A DNA stretch of 64,000 nucleotides from Pseudarthrobacter polychromogenes (GTDB lineage: Bacteria > Actinomycetota > Actinomycetes > Actinomycetales > Micrococcaceae): the NCBI RefSeq assembly GCF_014644495.1, contig NZ_BMKU01000002.1, positions 186,001 to 250,000 of the forward strand. The letters are read 5' to 3'. Both the position numbers and the translations under genes were made by a program. Below are positions 51,625 through 59,225 of this stretch, one piece after another. Under the pieces are notes generated by a model, which saw only the letters and a list, made by a program, of their open reading frames with translations, had not been told where the DNA came from and ran no database searches. The first letter of the stretch is position 1; each line of letters opens with the position of its first letter.

Positions 51625-54270
51625 GTGCACAAGCCCAACACCGCGCAGCGTTTCCTCACGGGGCGGAAAGAGCCGCTGGACCGGATCTGCAACATTGTCC
51701 GGAACCGTGCCAGCCAGGCTGTTTTTATTATGGCGGGGCCCGGCATTGGAAAATCCTCCCTCACTGAGGCCATTTCCGAGCGTCTTACCGGGGAAATGAA
51801 TGTGCTGCAGATGCACGGCAGTACCGCCCTCGCTGCGGTCCCTTTCGGTGTCCTGACTCCATTCACCGGTGACCTGACCGCCGAGGATTCGGTCTCTCCT
51901 GTCGCCGTCCTGCGGTCCATGTGGAGCTATTTCGAGGAAGTGAAAGCCGGCAACGGGGCGCCCGTCCTGCTCATCGTTGATGATGCGCACTACCTGGACG
52001 AGGATTCTGCCGGCGTGGTGGCGGAGCTGATTTCAGCAGGTTGGGCGACAGTGGTGGCGGCGGCGAGGCCGCGGCCAGGCCTGCCACAGCCGCTGGACCA
52101 GCTCTGGTACGACGGCCTGGCCGAACGCGTGGACCTGCGTCCGCTGAACCGGGAACAGATCGAGGAAGTCCTTGCCCATGTCCTGGACGGCACCGTCCCT
52201 GACGCCACCGTGGACGCCGTCTGGAGCGCCTCCGGAGGCAACCCGCGCGTCCTGGATGCCCTGCTGCATGACGCCGCGGAGTCCGGGATCCTGGCAAAAC
52301 GGAACGGAATCTGGGTCCTGCTGGGCTCCTTGCCGACGGACGGTGTACGCCTTACGGCCGTGGTCACCAAGGATCACCTCCGGCGGCGGGCGGAGGAACA
52401 GGAAGCCCTGAAATTCATCGCACTGGCCGGACCCGTGGGCCGGAAAGTGATCGAAGACATTTGCGGGGCGGCAGTTGTCCGCTCCCTGCTGGACCAGCAG
52501 ATGGTTGTCGAAAACTCCGGCGTCCCCTCCGAACTCACCATCTGGAACGGGCTGTTCGCAAAGGCCATCAGGAACACCATTTCCGTGTCCCGGAGCCTGC
52601 AGCTTCTGGAGAAAATCCGGGAGCACCAGGACCCTTCAAGCCTCCGCGGGGAAGGCCGGCTGCGGTTTGTGGAATGGTCCCTTGAATGCGGCCTGCGGGT
52701 GTCCGACGCCGACATGCTGGACGCCGCACGCGAGGCACTGGCCCGCTTCCGGAACTACAGCGCCCGGTCCATTGCTGCCAAGGTGCAGGACCCTGGACTT
52801 GTCCACCTTGGGCACGCCGTGCAAGCGCGCGCCCTGTATAACGAGGGCGCCTACGCAGAAGCTGCCGCACTGCTTGATGGCAGCTGGCTGCAGCTGGCCG
52901 AAGACCCCCACGGCACGTCGGTCCTGTTGCTGTGGACCTCAGCCCACCAGGCGACTGGCCGCCCTTTGGCTGACCTGGCGGAGGACGTTCGGGAGCGCCA
53001 CCAAGGGTTGCCGGAGGCAATACGGACGGGGCAGGAAGAGCTGTTGCAGCTGCTGCAGTCCGGTGCGGACGTCAACGTGCAGGCGCTGTGCAGCCGTGTT
53101 GCGGATATCAGGAACCGCAGCTCCACGGGAAACGCCGGCGAACCTTTGAAGGCCATCGGCGAGGCGCTCCTGGCGCACGCCCTTGCCTCGGCCGGACGGG
53201 CCTCGGAAGGTCTGGACTCCGCGCTCCTTGCCGCGTCGGAGCTGCCGACGCTGGAAGACGACCTGTTCTTCTACTCCGAGTTCGTCCTGGGGCGGCTGGT
53301 CATTGACTACCTTGCCATGGGCGAGTGGGAATCCGCCGAGCGGGAACTCGAAAACTATGCGGCAGGACATGCTGCCGCAGCCGGGACGTTCAACGGCAGC
53401 CTGCAGGTGCTGCGCGGCTATTCAATGCTGCGGCAAGGCCGGATGGAGCGGGCCTACCAGCTGCTACTGCCCGCGGTGGAAGCCCTCAGGCTTAGCGATC
53501 CACTGCAGCTGTTCCGCTTCGGTTCGGCCCTCGGCTTCTACGTCGCCGCACGGCTCGGCGACACTGCCCAGGCAAAGCGGCTGGAGCAGGACTGCAAAGA
53601 CGCGGTGGCAGGAGGCCCCGCCCATGAGTTCCTGGCAGACGCCTACGGTGCCGCCGCCTCAGAATACCTGGCCCGCGACGGCAAGGGCCTTGCGGCGCTG
53701 CACACCCTGGTGACCACCACGGAGGCCTCGTCAAGGGCCGGCACCCTGCTGGAGCTCCTGTCCCTGTGCTGGGACCTGGGCGATGCCTCGGTAATCCCCA
53801 TGGTGCACAACGCGGCCCGCGCCGTGGAGGGCCGCTGGGCAGCTGCACTGCTGAAGCTGGCCGCCGACTGGGAGGCCGCTGACGGGGATACCCTGATGGA
53901 AACTGCCGCGGAGCTGGAGGAATCCGGCTTCGTCAACCTCGCCCGTGAGGCCTATGCCCGCGCCAGCACGGTGCTGGACCAGGCAGGGGAGCGGCGGCGG
54001 TCCAGGCAGGCAGTCGCCCAGCGCGAGAAGTGTGACCACGAACTCGGCGAGCGGTTCCGGGAAGGCCGGTTCATTGCGGCGGCCCCCGCGGTCCATCTCA
54101 CCCGCCGTGAACAGGACATCGTTGAGCTCGCCGTACAGGGCCTCACGGACCGCGAGATCGCCCAGCGCCTGATGGTCTCCGTCAGGACAGTGGAGGGGCA
54201 CCTGTACCGCACCTACGTGAAGCTGGGCGTACGCAGCCGGGACGAGCTGGACTCGGCACTCCCCAAGTAG
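51625..54270 (+). CDS. Large STAND-type LuxR-family transcriptional regulator (LAL), copy 2
   Basis: An 881-residue regulator of the same class as its neighbour. Walker A is AGPGIGKSS (37-45), Walker B VLLIVDDAHYLD (114-125), both more canonical than in copy 1; a helical TPR-like middle; C-terminal LuxR HTH (about 824-881) with TRREQDIVELAVQGLTDREIA and VRTVEGHLYRTYVKLGV. GTG 51625 directly follows the stop of copy 1 without its own ribosome site, so translation is coupled. The two HTH domains share most residues, pointing to an old duplication. They may form a heterodimer or a relay; this is inference. Confidence 0.9.
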   Translation: MHKPNTAQRFLTGRKEPLDRICNIVRNRASQAVFIMAGPGIGKSSLTEAISERLTGEMNVLQMHGSTALAAVPFGVLTPFTGDLTAEDSVSPVAVLRSMWSYFEEVKAGNGAPVLLIVDDAHYLDEDSAGVVAELISAGWATVVAAARPRPGLPQPLDQLWYDGLAERVDLRPLNREQIEEVLAHVLDGTVPDATVDAVWSASGGNPRVLDALLHDAAESGILAKRNGIWVLLGSLPTDGVRLTAVVTKDHLRRRAEEQEALKFIALAGPVGRKVIEDICGAAVVRSLLDQQMVVENSGVPSELTIWNGLFAKAIRNTISVSRSLQLLEKIREHQDPSSLRGEGRLRFVEWSLECGLRVSDADMLDAAREALARFRNYSARSIAAKVQDPGLVHLGHAVQARALYNEGAYAEAAALLDGSWLQLAEDPHGTSVLLLWTSAHQATGRPLADLAEDVRERHQGLPEAIRTGQEELLQLLQSGADVNVQALCSRVADIRNRSSTGNAGEPLKAIGEALLAHALASAGRASEGLDSALLAASELPTLEDDLFFYSEFVLGRLVIDYLAMGEWESAERELENYAAGHAAAAGTFNGSLQVLRGYSMLRQGRMERAYQLLLPAVEALRLSDPLQLFRFGSALGFYVAARLGDTAQAKRLEQDCKDAVAGGPAHEFLADAYGAAASEYLARDGKGLAALHTLVTTTEASSRAGTLLELLSLCWDLGDASVIPMVHNAARAVEGRWAAALLKLAADWEAADGDTLMETAAELEESGFVNLAREAYARASTVLDQAGERRRSRQAVAQREKCDHELGERFREGRFIAAAPAVHLTRREQDIVELAVQGLTDREIAQRLMVSVRTVEGHLYRTYVKLGVRSRDELDSALPK

Positions 54271-54378
54271 CCGGCACCCGGACATCGACGCCTCCAGGCT
54301 GCTCCAGTGGACGCAGCCGGGCGTCCTCCTGCCCTTTACGCGTTTGCTCGTGGCGCCCGCCCACGGTTTGAAGCATGC

Positions 54379-54701
54379 CTACCGGGTATCAGCCCCCGAT
54401 CCCGGTAGTACCCGGTCATGGAATTCGAGTACTGCCTACTCGTGTACGTCCGTGCCCCGCAGGCTTTACTTAAAGAGGTGAAGGAAGCGGCCGGTACACA
54501 GGCCGCAAACCCCCGCCTGAGAAGTTCAAGGTCTCGCAAGCTTCCGGTCACGGTGACCGGGCCAGACGGGGCCGGCGACGTCAGAGTCTTCTGAGACCGA
54601 GACTCTCCCCCCAGCCGTCGCCGGCCCTCCAATCCGCGGGGCTGAAGCCCGGAGCGGACGTGGCGGCTGCCCCTCCCGGGCGGCCGCCACAGCCGTGCTG
54701 T
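54379..54701 (+). ncRNA. Candidate structured RNA
   Basis: Perfect stems in order: CTACCGGG/CCCGGTAG (54379-54408, C-rich loop), CGAGTA/TACTCG (54426-54442), GCGGCC/GGCCGC (54487-54506), CCGGTCA/TGACCGG (54544-54560). Then a 12-bp stem (54569-54580 with 54616-54627) topped by a 7-bp stem AGAGTCT/AGACTCT (54583-54589 with 54600-54606) with an asymmetric CCCCCC-containing internal loop. Then TCCGC..GCGGA, TGGCGGC..GCCGCCA and ACAGC/GCTGT (to about 54701). ACCGGGTA (54381) can pair with TACCCGGT (54409-54416) instead, an alternative fold. Strand is assumed. I cannot match it to RNase P, tmRNA, SRP or 6C RNA. Confidence 0.4.
54418..54594 (+). CDS. Hypothetical 58-residue small ORF
   Basis: ATG 54418 to TGA 54594; peptide begins MEFEYCLLVYVRAPQALL. 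The ATG sits exactly 6 nt after TAGTAC, close to the leaderless TANNNT signature seen in this window. Against it: third-position G/C is only about 69 percent, well below the neighbouring genes, it contains a rare TTA and two AGA codons, and it overlaps the hairpins. No family recognised. Confidence 0.2.
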   Translation: MEFEYCLLVYVRAPQALLKEVKEAAGTQAANPRLRSSRSRKLPVTVTGPDGAGDVRVF

Positions 54702-54744
54702 GGGACAATTGAGTGTCATTGGTTGGCATCTCAAGGAGTACGTC

Positions 54745-56070
54745 TTGGCCGTAGTATCAACGCCGCCCACGCTGGAGCGCGCCCTGCCGGTCATGGATAA
54801 CGCCGAGGTCCTCCGCATCCGCAATGACTTCCCGGTCCTGAACCAGCTGGTCAATGGCCAGCCGCTGGTCTACCTCGATTCCGGGGCCACCTCCCAGAAC
54901 CCCCTGAGCGTCATTGAAGCCGAACAGGAATTCTATGAGCAGCGCAATGCCGCGGTGCACCGTGGCGCCCACCATCTCGCAGTGGAGGCCACCGAGGTGT
55001 TTGAGGATGCCCGGCAGACCATCGCTGACTTCATCGGCGCTGACTACGCGGAAACCATCTGGACCTCGAACGCCACCGAGGGCCTGAACCTGATCAGCTA
55101 TGCCTTGTCCAACGCAGGCTTGTGGGCTGCCCAGGGCCGGGGTGACGCGGGGCTCAAAGAGCTTGCCCTGAACCCGGGCGATGAAATTGTGGTGACGGAA
55201 ATGGAGCACCACGCCAACCTGATTCCCTGGCAGGAACTGGCCTTCCGCACCGGCGCCACCCTGCGCTACATACCCATCGACGACGCCGGATCACTCCGCA
55301 TGGACCTGGCCGGTGGCATCATCGGGAGCCGTACCCGGGTGCTGGCGTTCACCCACGCTTCAAATGTCCTGGGGACCATCACCCCCGTCGCAGAGCTTGT
55401 CGGGCTGGCCCGGAAAGCCGGCGCGCTGGTGGTCCTGGACGCGTGCCAGTCAGCCCCGCACCTGCCTCTGGACGTCAAGGGACTCGATGTCGACTTTGCT
55501 GTCTTCTCCGGCCATAAGATGCTTGCCCCCACAGGAATCGGGGTGCTGTACGGGAAACAGGAACTGCTGGACATCCTGCCGCCCTTCCTCACCGGCGGCT
55601 CCATGATCACCACCGTCACCATGGAACGGGCTGAGTACCTTCCCGCACCCCAGCGCTTCGAAGCCGGTACGCAGAGGATTTCCCAGGCGGTGGCTCTTGC
55701 GGCGGCGGCGAACTACCTCACGGAAACGGGCCTGGACCGGATCCACCAGTGGGAAGCCGGGCTCGGCCAACGCATGGTTGCCGGACTGGAGTCCATCCCG
55801 GGGATCCGGGTTCTGGGTCCGGCCGCCGGACAGGAACGGATCGGTCTTGCCGCCTTCGATGTCGAGGGTGTCCATGCCCATGACGTGGGGCAGTTCCTGG
55901 ACTCGAAGGGAATTGCCGTGCGCGTTGGCCACCACTGCGCCCAGCCCCTGCATCGCCGGCTGGGATTGACGGCCACCACCAGGGCAAGCGCCTACCTGTA
56001 CAACACAACGCACGACGTCGACCAGTTCCTGGATGCCGTCGCCGGCGTGCGGGCCTATTTCCGCGCATAG
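54745..56070 (+). CDS. sufS: SufS-type cysteine desulfurase
   Basis: PLP enzyme taking sulfur from cysteine to make persulfide for iron-sulfur cluster assembly. The 441-residue protein has THASNVLGTI (about 208-217), the PLP Lys258 in FSGHKMLAPTGIG and the class II loop with the catalytic cysteine in VGHHCAQPLH (about 393-402). TTG 54745 has AAGGAG 6 nt upstream, while the next ATG (54793) has none. The usual sufB-sufD-sufC genes are not here; SufU alone follows, as in the SufS-SufU pair of Gram-positives. WhiB in this window is one likely client. Confidence 0.95.
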   Translation: MAVVSTPPTLERALPVMDNAEVLRIRNDFPVLNQLVNGQPLVYLDSGATSQNPLSVIEAEQEFYEQRNAAVHRGAHHLAVEATEVFEDARQTIADFIGADYAETIWTSNATEGLNLISYALSNAGLWAAQGRGDAGLKELALNPGDEIVVTEMEHHANLIPWQELAFRTGATLRYIPIDDAGSLRMDLAGGIIGSRTRVLAFTHASNVLGTITPVAELVGLARKAGALVVLDACQSAPHLPLDVKGLDVDFAVFSGHKMLAPTGIGVLYGKQELLDILPPFLTGGSMITTVTMERAEYLPAPQRFEAGTQRISQAVALAAAANYLTETGLDRIHQWEAGLGQRMVAGLESIPGIRVLGPAAGQERIGLAAFDVEGVHAHDVGQFLDSKGIAVRVGHHCAQPLHRRLGLTATTRASAYLYNTTHDVDQFLDAVAGVRAYFRA

Positions 56071-56093
56071 CAGGGAAGACCGAAGGTAACACC

Positions 56094-56543
56094 ATGAGCC
56101 TTGACCAGCTGTACCAGCAGATCATCCTGGACCATTCCAAGGCCCGGCACGGCAGCGGCCTTGCGGGGACAGCGGCGCCCGAGGGCGCGAACACCGGCCA
56201 GTCGCACCAGCTCAACCCGGTGTGCGGGGACGAAGTCACCCTGAGGGTCGCCGTCGAGGACGGAAAAGTGGCCCAGGTTTCGTGGGACGGGGCGGGCTGC
56301 TCCATCTCCATGGCGTCCGCATCGGTGCTCAGTGAACTGGCCGAGGGCATGACGGTGGCGGAGCTGCACCAGGCCATCGACAGCTTCCGCGAAGTCCTGC
56401 GCTCACGCGGGAAAGTCTCCGCGGATCCTGACCTGCTGGGGGACGCTGCGGCGTTCGAAGGCGTTGCCCGCTATGCGGCCCGGGTCAAGTGCGCCATGAT
56501 TTCCTGGGTTGCCGCGGAGGACGCACTCAACCAGGCCGCCTGA
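56094..56543 (+). CDS. sufU: SufU-type zinc-dependent sulfurtransferase
   Basis: Zinc protein that accepts persulfide from SufS for cluster assembly; it is not an IscU scaffold in Gram-positives. The 149-residue protein has the conserved metal ligands Cys44 in NPVCGD (with Asp46), Cys69 in GAGCSIS and Cys133 in VKCAMISW, and an insertion relative to IscU of about 20 residues (about 97-118), a SufU trait. ATG with GGGAAG about 12 nt upstream. It follows sufS by 23 nt and ends in a hairpin terminator. Confidence 0.95.
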   Translation: MSLDQLYQQIILDHSKARHGSGLAGTAAPEGANTGQSHQLNPVCGDEVTLRVAVEDGKVAQVSWDGAGCSISMASASVLSELAEGMTVAELHQAIDSFREVLRSRGKVSADPDLLGDAAAFEGVARYAARVKCAMISWVAAEDALNQAA

Positions 56544-56580
56544 GCCCGGAGTCCCTCCTCGGGGTTCCCTGGGACAACAA

Positions 56581-56611
56581 AAGGCCCTCCTCCCGACGGG
56601 ACGAGGGCCTT
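56581..56611. terminator. Terminator of sufSU
   Basis: AAGGCCCTC and GAGGGCCTT pair (9 bp) around a 12-13 nt loop; A-run before and TTCC after. It may serve both strands, as the next gene is convergent. Confidence 0.8.
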
Positions 56612-56659
56612 CCATCATGCACTTTAAGATTGCAGTGCGGTTACTGCCGGCAGGCCCGT

Positions 56660-56881
56660 TCAGCCGGCCATCGCCATGACGCCGATGACGGCAGTGGCGG
56701 CGCCAAGCACCATGGAGATGCTCACCAGCACCACATGGACGGTCAGGAACCTGGTGGCCTTGCCAGCGGAGTTCCGGGCGCGCGGATCCTTCATGACCCG
56801 GCGCAGGAACTGCGGCCAGACCACCAGGGACCAGACTCCCGCAATGATGAGGACCAGTGAGGCGAAAACCGGCAGTTCCAC
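56660..56881 (-). CDS. SCO4848-like small membrane protein
   Basis: A 73-residue protein with two membrane helices (about 5-22 and 46-70) joined by the basic segment FLRRVMKDPRARNSAGKATRF; this is the pattern of the SCO4848 family of Actinobacteria, function unknown. Its ATG (56881) lies 3 nt after the DUF2505 stop, so it is the second gene of that operon. Conservation next to DUF2505 is seen in relatives (family knowledge). Confidence 0.8.
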   Translation of the reverse strand: MELPVFASLVLIIAGVWSLVVWPQFLRRVMKDPRARNSAGKATRFLTVHVVLVSISMVLGAATAVIGVMAMAG

Positions 56882-56884
56882 GGG

Positions 56885-57382
56885 TTAGTGGCTTTCCAGC
56901 CAGGCCTGTGCCTGCTTGGCCTGCAGGTTCAGGGCCTTTGCCACCATCGGCTCAGCGGCGTCAGCAATCTTCCCGCCAAGGAACGGCACCGAGGACTTTA
57001 CTGCGCCTTCAAGCTCAACGCGGGTGCCGCCGTCGGCAGCCACGAGCCGCTGCACGGCGGTGACGTCAACGGGTGCGCCGGAAATCTTCAGCGAGATGTT
57101 GCTCTGGCGGGAGCCGTCCGCAGCCGGAGCGTCCCAGTTTTCCACCTGGGTGACCTTGAGCTGCTCACCCACGAACTTACGGGCGATCTCGGGGAGGCGG
57201 GTGGTGGGCAGGGTCCGCACGGAAGTGGCGCTGAAGGCTCCGGCAACGTCTCCCTCCACGGTGAAGGACTCCAGTGAGCCGCCCACGAGCTGGCTGACGT
57301 GGCGCTGGAAGTCCTCGTTCACCAGGACAGCTGCCACGTTGTCGACGGAGTGCGGAAGGGTGGTGGTTGCGCTCAGGGCCAT
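56885..57382 (-). CDS. DUF2505 family protein
   Basis: A 165-residue protein of the DUF2505 family, a START/SRPBCC-like fold that probably binds a hydrophobic ligand; function unknown. The sequence starts MALSATTTLPHSVDNVAAVLVNEDFQRHV, and has a beta-rich middle with VTQVENWDAPAADGSR and a long C-terminal helix (KIADAAEPMVAKALNLQAKQAQAWL). ATG 57382 has GGAGG 4 nt upstream; the longer reading from 57454 is not needed. Co-transcribed with the small membrane protein. Confidence 0.85.
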   Translation of the reverse strand: MALSATTTLPHSVDNVAAVLVNEDFQRHVSQLVGGSLESFTVEGDVAGAFSATSVRTLPTTRLPEIARKFVGEQLKVTQVENWDAPAADGSRQSNISLKISGAPVDVTAVQRLVAADGGTRVELEGAVKSSVPFLGGKIADAAEPMVAKALNLQAKQAQAWLESH

Positions 57383-57425
57383 GTGTCCTCCTGGGACGTG
57401 CGGAACGGTTTTAACTCCACACATC

Positions 57426-58934
57426 CTACGGGCTTTGCTCTGCGTGCTCCGCATCCGCGATCTTTTGGGCAGCGGTGGTGATGTTCCGTGCCATGGCCGG
57501 GAAGATCAGGCTGTGGAAGGGAAGCACGGCCAGCCAGTACAGCCTTCCGCTGAGCCCTTTGGGGAAGAAGATGGCACGCTGGCGGTAGCGGCTCCCGGCC
57601 CCGTCAGGCTCCACGGAGAGCTCCAGCCAGGCACGCCCCGGAGCCCGCATCTCGGCCCGCAGCCGCAGCAGCTTCCCGCGGTCGATCCGTTCCACACGCC
57701 ACCAGTCAACAACCTCCCCGGTGGCCAGGGTGTGGGGATGCCGCCGCCCGCGCAGGAGCCCGGCGCCCCCGGTCAGCTTGTCCAGCCAGCCGCGCACCTG
57801 CCATGCCAAGGGGAGGGAGTACCAGCCGTTCCGCCCGCCGATGCCTTCGATCACTGTCCACACGTGGGCAGGGTCCACGTCGCCGTGGAAGGTCCGCTCG
57901 TCGATGTAGACCTTGTGCCCGGCCCACTCGGGGTCGCTGGGCAGGGGATCGGAAGCAGCCCCGGCATTGGCCCACGTTGTTTGCACCTGGCCGTCGCGTT
58001 CCTTGCCGAGGGCCAGGGCGACGGCGGTGCGGTAGGTGGTCAGTCCTCCCTCGGGCTGCGGGATGAACTGGTCGATGTCGTGCTCGTCGGACACGGCATC
58101 GTGCTGGAGCGACTGGACCAGCGGTACGGCCATGGATAACGGGATGGGGGTGGTCAGGGCAACCCACATGCCGGCAAGCTTGGGCGCCGGGACGGGCAGC
58201 GCCAGCACCACCCGGTAGGGGAGCCCGGCCTCGGCCGCGTATTCCTTCATCATGCCGGCGTAGGTGAGGACCTGCCGGCAGCCGATGTCGAACGTGCGGT
58301 TGATGGGCCCCTCAAGGGACGCCGCCGAGACAAGGTAGTACAGGACGTCCCGCACCGCGATGGCTTCGATCCGGTTGCGGACCCAGCTGGGTGCCGGCAT
58401 GAGCGGCAGCGTCTCGGAGAGGTGGCGGATCATTTCGAAAGACGCCGAGCCTGAGCCGATCACCACGCCGGCCTGGAACACGATGGCGTCCACGGGGCTG
58501 TCCAGGAAGACTTTCCCCACCGCTTCGCGGGAGCGCATGTGCGTGGACAGTTCGACTCCCGTGGGGTGCAGCCCGCCGAGGTAGACAATCCTGCCGACTC
58601 CCGCGGCCGCAGCGGCCTCGGCCGCCGTCCGGGCCATGGCCTGCTCCTTGGTTTCAAAGCCTGACCCGGCCGCCATGGAATGCACCAGGTAGTAGAAGAC
58701 GTCGACGCCGTCCAGCGCCTCCCGGAGCGCTGCGCCGTCGTCAAGGCTGCTTTCGACGACCTCCACGTGGTCCCGCCACGGCACTCCGGCGATTTTGTCA
58801 GGGGAGCGCACCAGGACCTTCACCGTGTGGCCGGCCTCCAGGAGCTTGGGCACAAGCCGGCCCCCGATGTAGCCGGTGGCTCCGGTGACCAAAACGGTCC
58901 TGGGTGTCCGCGGGGTGCTGCTGGTTTCAGTCAT
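57426..58934 (-). CDS. NAD(P)-binding SDR-like protein with DUF2867 domain
   Basis: A 502-residue two-domain protein. The N-terminal Rossmann fold (about 1-300) has VLVTGATGYIGGRLVPKLLEAGH (14-36) and YLVHSMAAGSGFETKEQAMAR, an atypical extended SDR; the C-terminal DUF2867 (about 330-495) has RTFHGDVDPAHVWTVIEGIGGRNGWYS and LWR-like RRHPHTLATGEVVDWWRVE, with the SRYRQRAIFFPKGLSGRLYWLAVLPFH ending. Function unknown, possibly lipid or quinone related. ATG with AAGGAG 5 nt upstream. Divergent to mfd, with a 19-nt repeat array between them. Confidence 0.9.
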   Translation of the reverse strand: MTETSSTPRTPRTVLVTGATGYIGGRLVPKLLEAGHTVKVLVRSPDKIAGVPWRDHVEVVESSLDDGAALREALDGVDVFYYLVHSMAAGSGFETKEQAMARTAAEAAAAAGVGRIVYLGGLHPTGVELSTHMRSREAVGKVFLDSPVDAIVFQAGVVIGSGSASFEMIRHLSETLPLMPAPSWVRNRIEAIAVRDVLYYLVSAASLEGPINRTFDIGCRQVLTYAGMMKEYAAEAGLPYRVVLALPVPAPKLAGMWVALTTPIPLSMAVPLVQSLQHDAVSDEHDIDQFIPQPEGGLTTYRTAVALALGKERDGQVQTTWANAGAASDPLPSDPEWAGHKVYIDERTFHGDVDPAHVWTVIEGIGGRNGWYSLPLAWQVRGWLDKLTGGAGLLRGRRHPHTLATGEVVDWWRVERIDRGKLLRLRAEMRAPGRAWLELSVEPDGAGSRYRQRAIFFPKGLSGRLYWLAVLPFHSLIFPAMARNITTAAQKIADAEHAEQSP

Positions 58935-59053
58935 GGTGGCTCCTTATCGTCCACAGGCCATTCGGAGCGGCCCGCGGTCTGGACGGCTGCTGCCTGCGAA
59001 GACTGTTGCCGGCATCAGCTGCCGGCCTCGTCCGTCACTGCCAGCCTAGCCCT

Positions 59054-59119
59054 GCGCCAGGTTGCCAGTCCCGCGCCAGGGTGCCAGCCCTGTTCCAGCG
59101 CGCTGGTTTTGTGCCAGCC
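59054..59119. repeat. 19-nt tandem repeat array with CCAG motifs
   Basis: Units at 59054-59072 and 59073-59091 share 16 of 19 bases (consensus GCGCCAGgtTGCCAGtCCc); a third, degenerate unit follows at 59092-59110. CCAG occurs about every 8-11 nt across 60 nt, roughly once per helical turn. It lies between the SDR and mfd promoters. Confidence 0.5.
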
Positions 59120-59141
59120 ACGCATTGTCGGAGCTGCGCGG

Positions 59142-59147
59142 TAGGCT
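59142..59147 (+). promoter_or_regulatory. -10 element of mfd
   Basis: TAGGCT about 79 nt upstream of the mfd ATG, which has AGGAG 8 nt before it. Confidence 0.4.
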
Positions 59148-59225
59148 GGGTTTACCCGGGATTCGCAGCGAATTTCGGGTTTTCGCGTTGCCTGCTTTTT
59201 CCGTAACACCACAGGAGCTTCTGCC

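Larger units (their letters stand above)
54271..54744. other. 474-bp intergenic region with a chain of hairpins (upstream of sufS)
   Basis: No conventional gene. From 54379 to 54701 it holds at least eight consecutive hairpins, the largest at 54568-54628. A 58-codon open frame (54418-54594) lies inside. The sufS ribosome site AAGGAG is at 54733-54738. It could be a suf leader, a separate small RNA, or both. Confidence 0.6.

Noticed and set aside
54470..54510. SRP (4.5S) RNA or RNase P RNA near GAAGGAAGC
   Set aside because: The string resembles the SRP tetraloop area, but the paired strand and the symmetric loop are missing, and no RNase P conserved regions are found.
54568..54628. 6C RNA because of the CCCCCC run
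   Set aside because: The 6C class has C-runs in two hairpin loops; here the run is in an internal loop and the other C-rich loop has five. Too weak to name.
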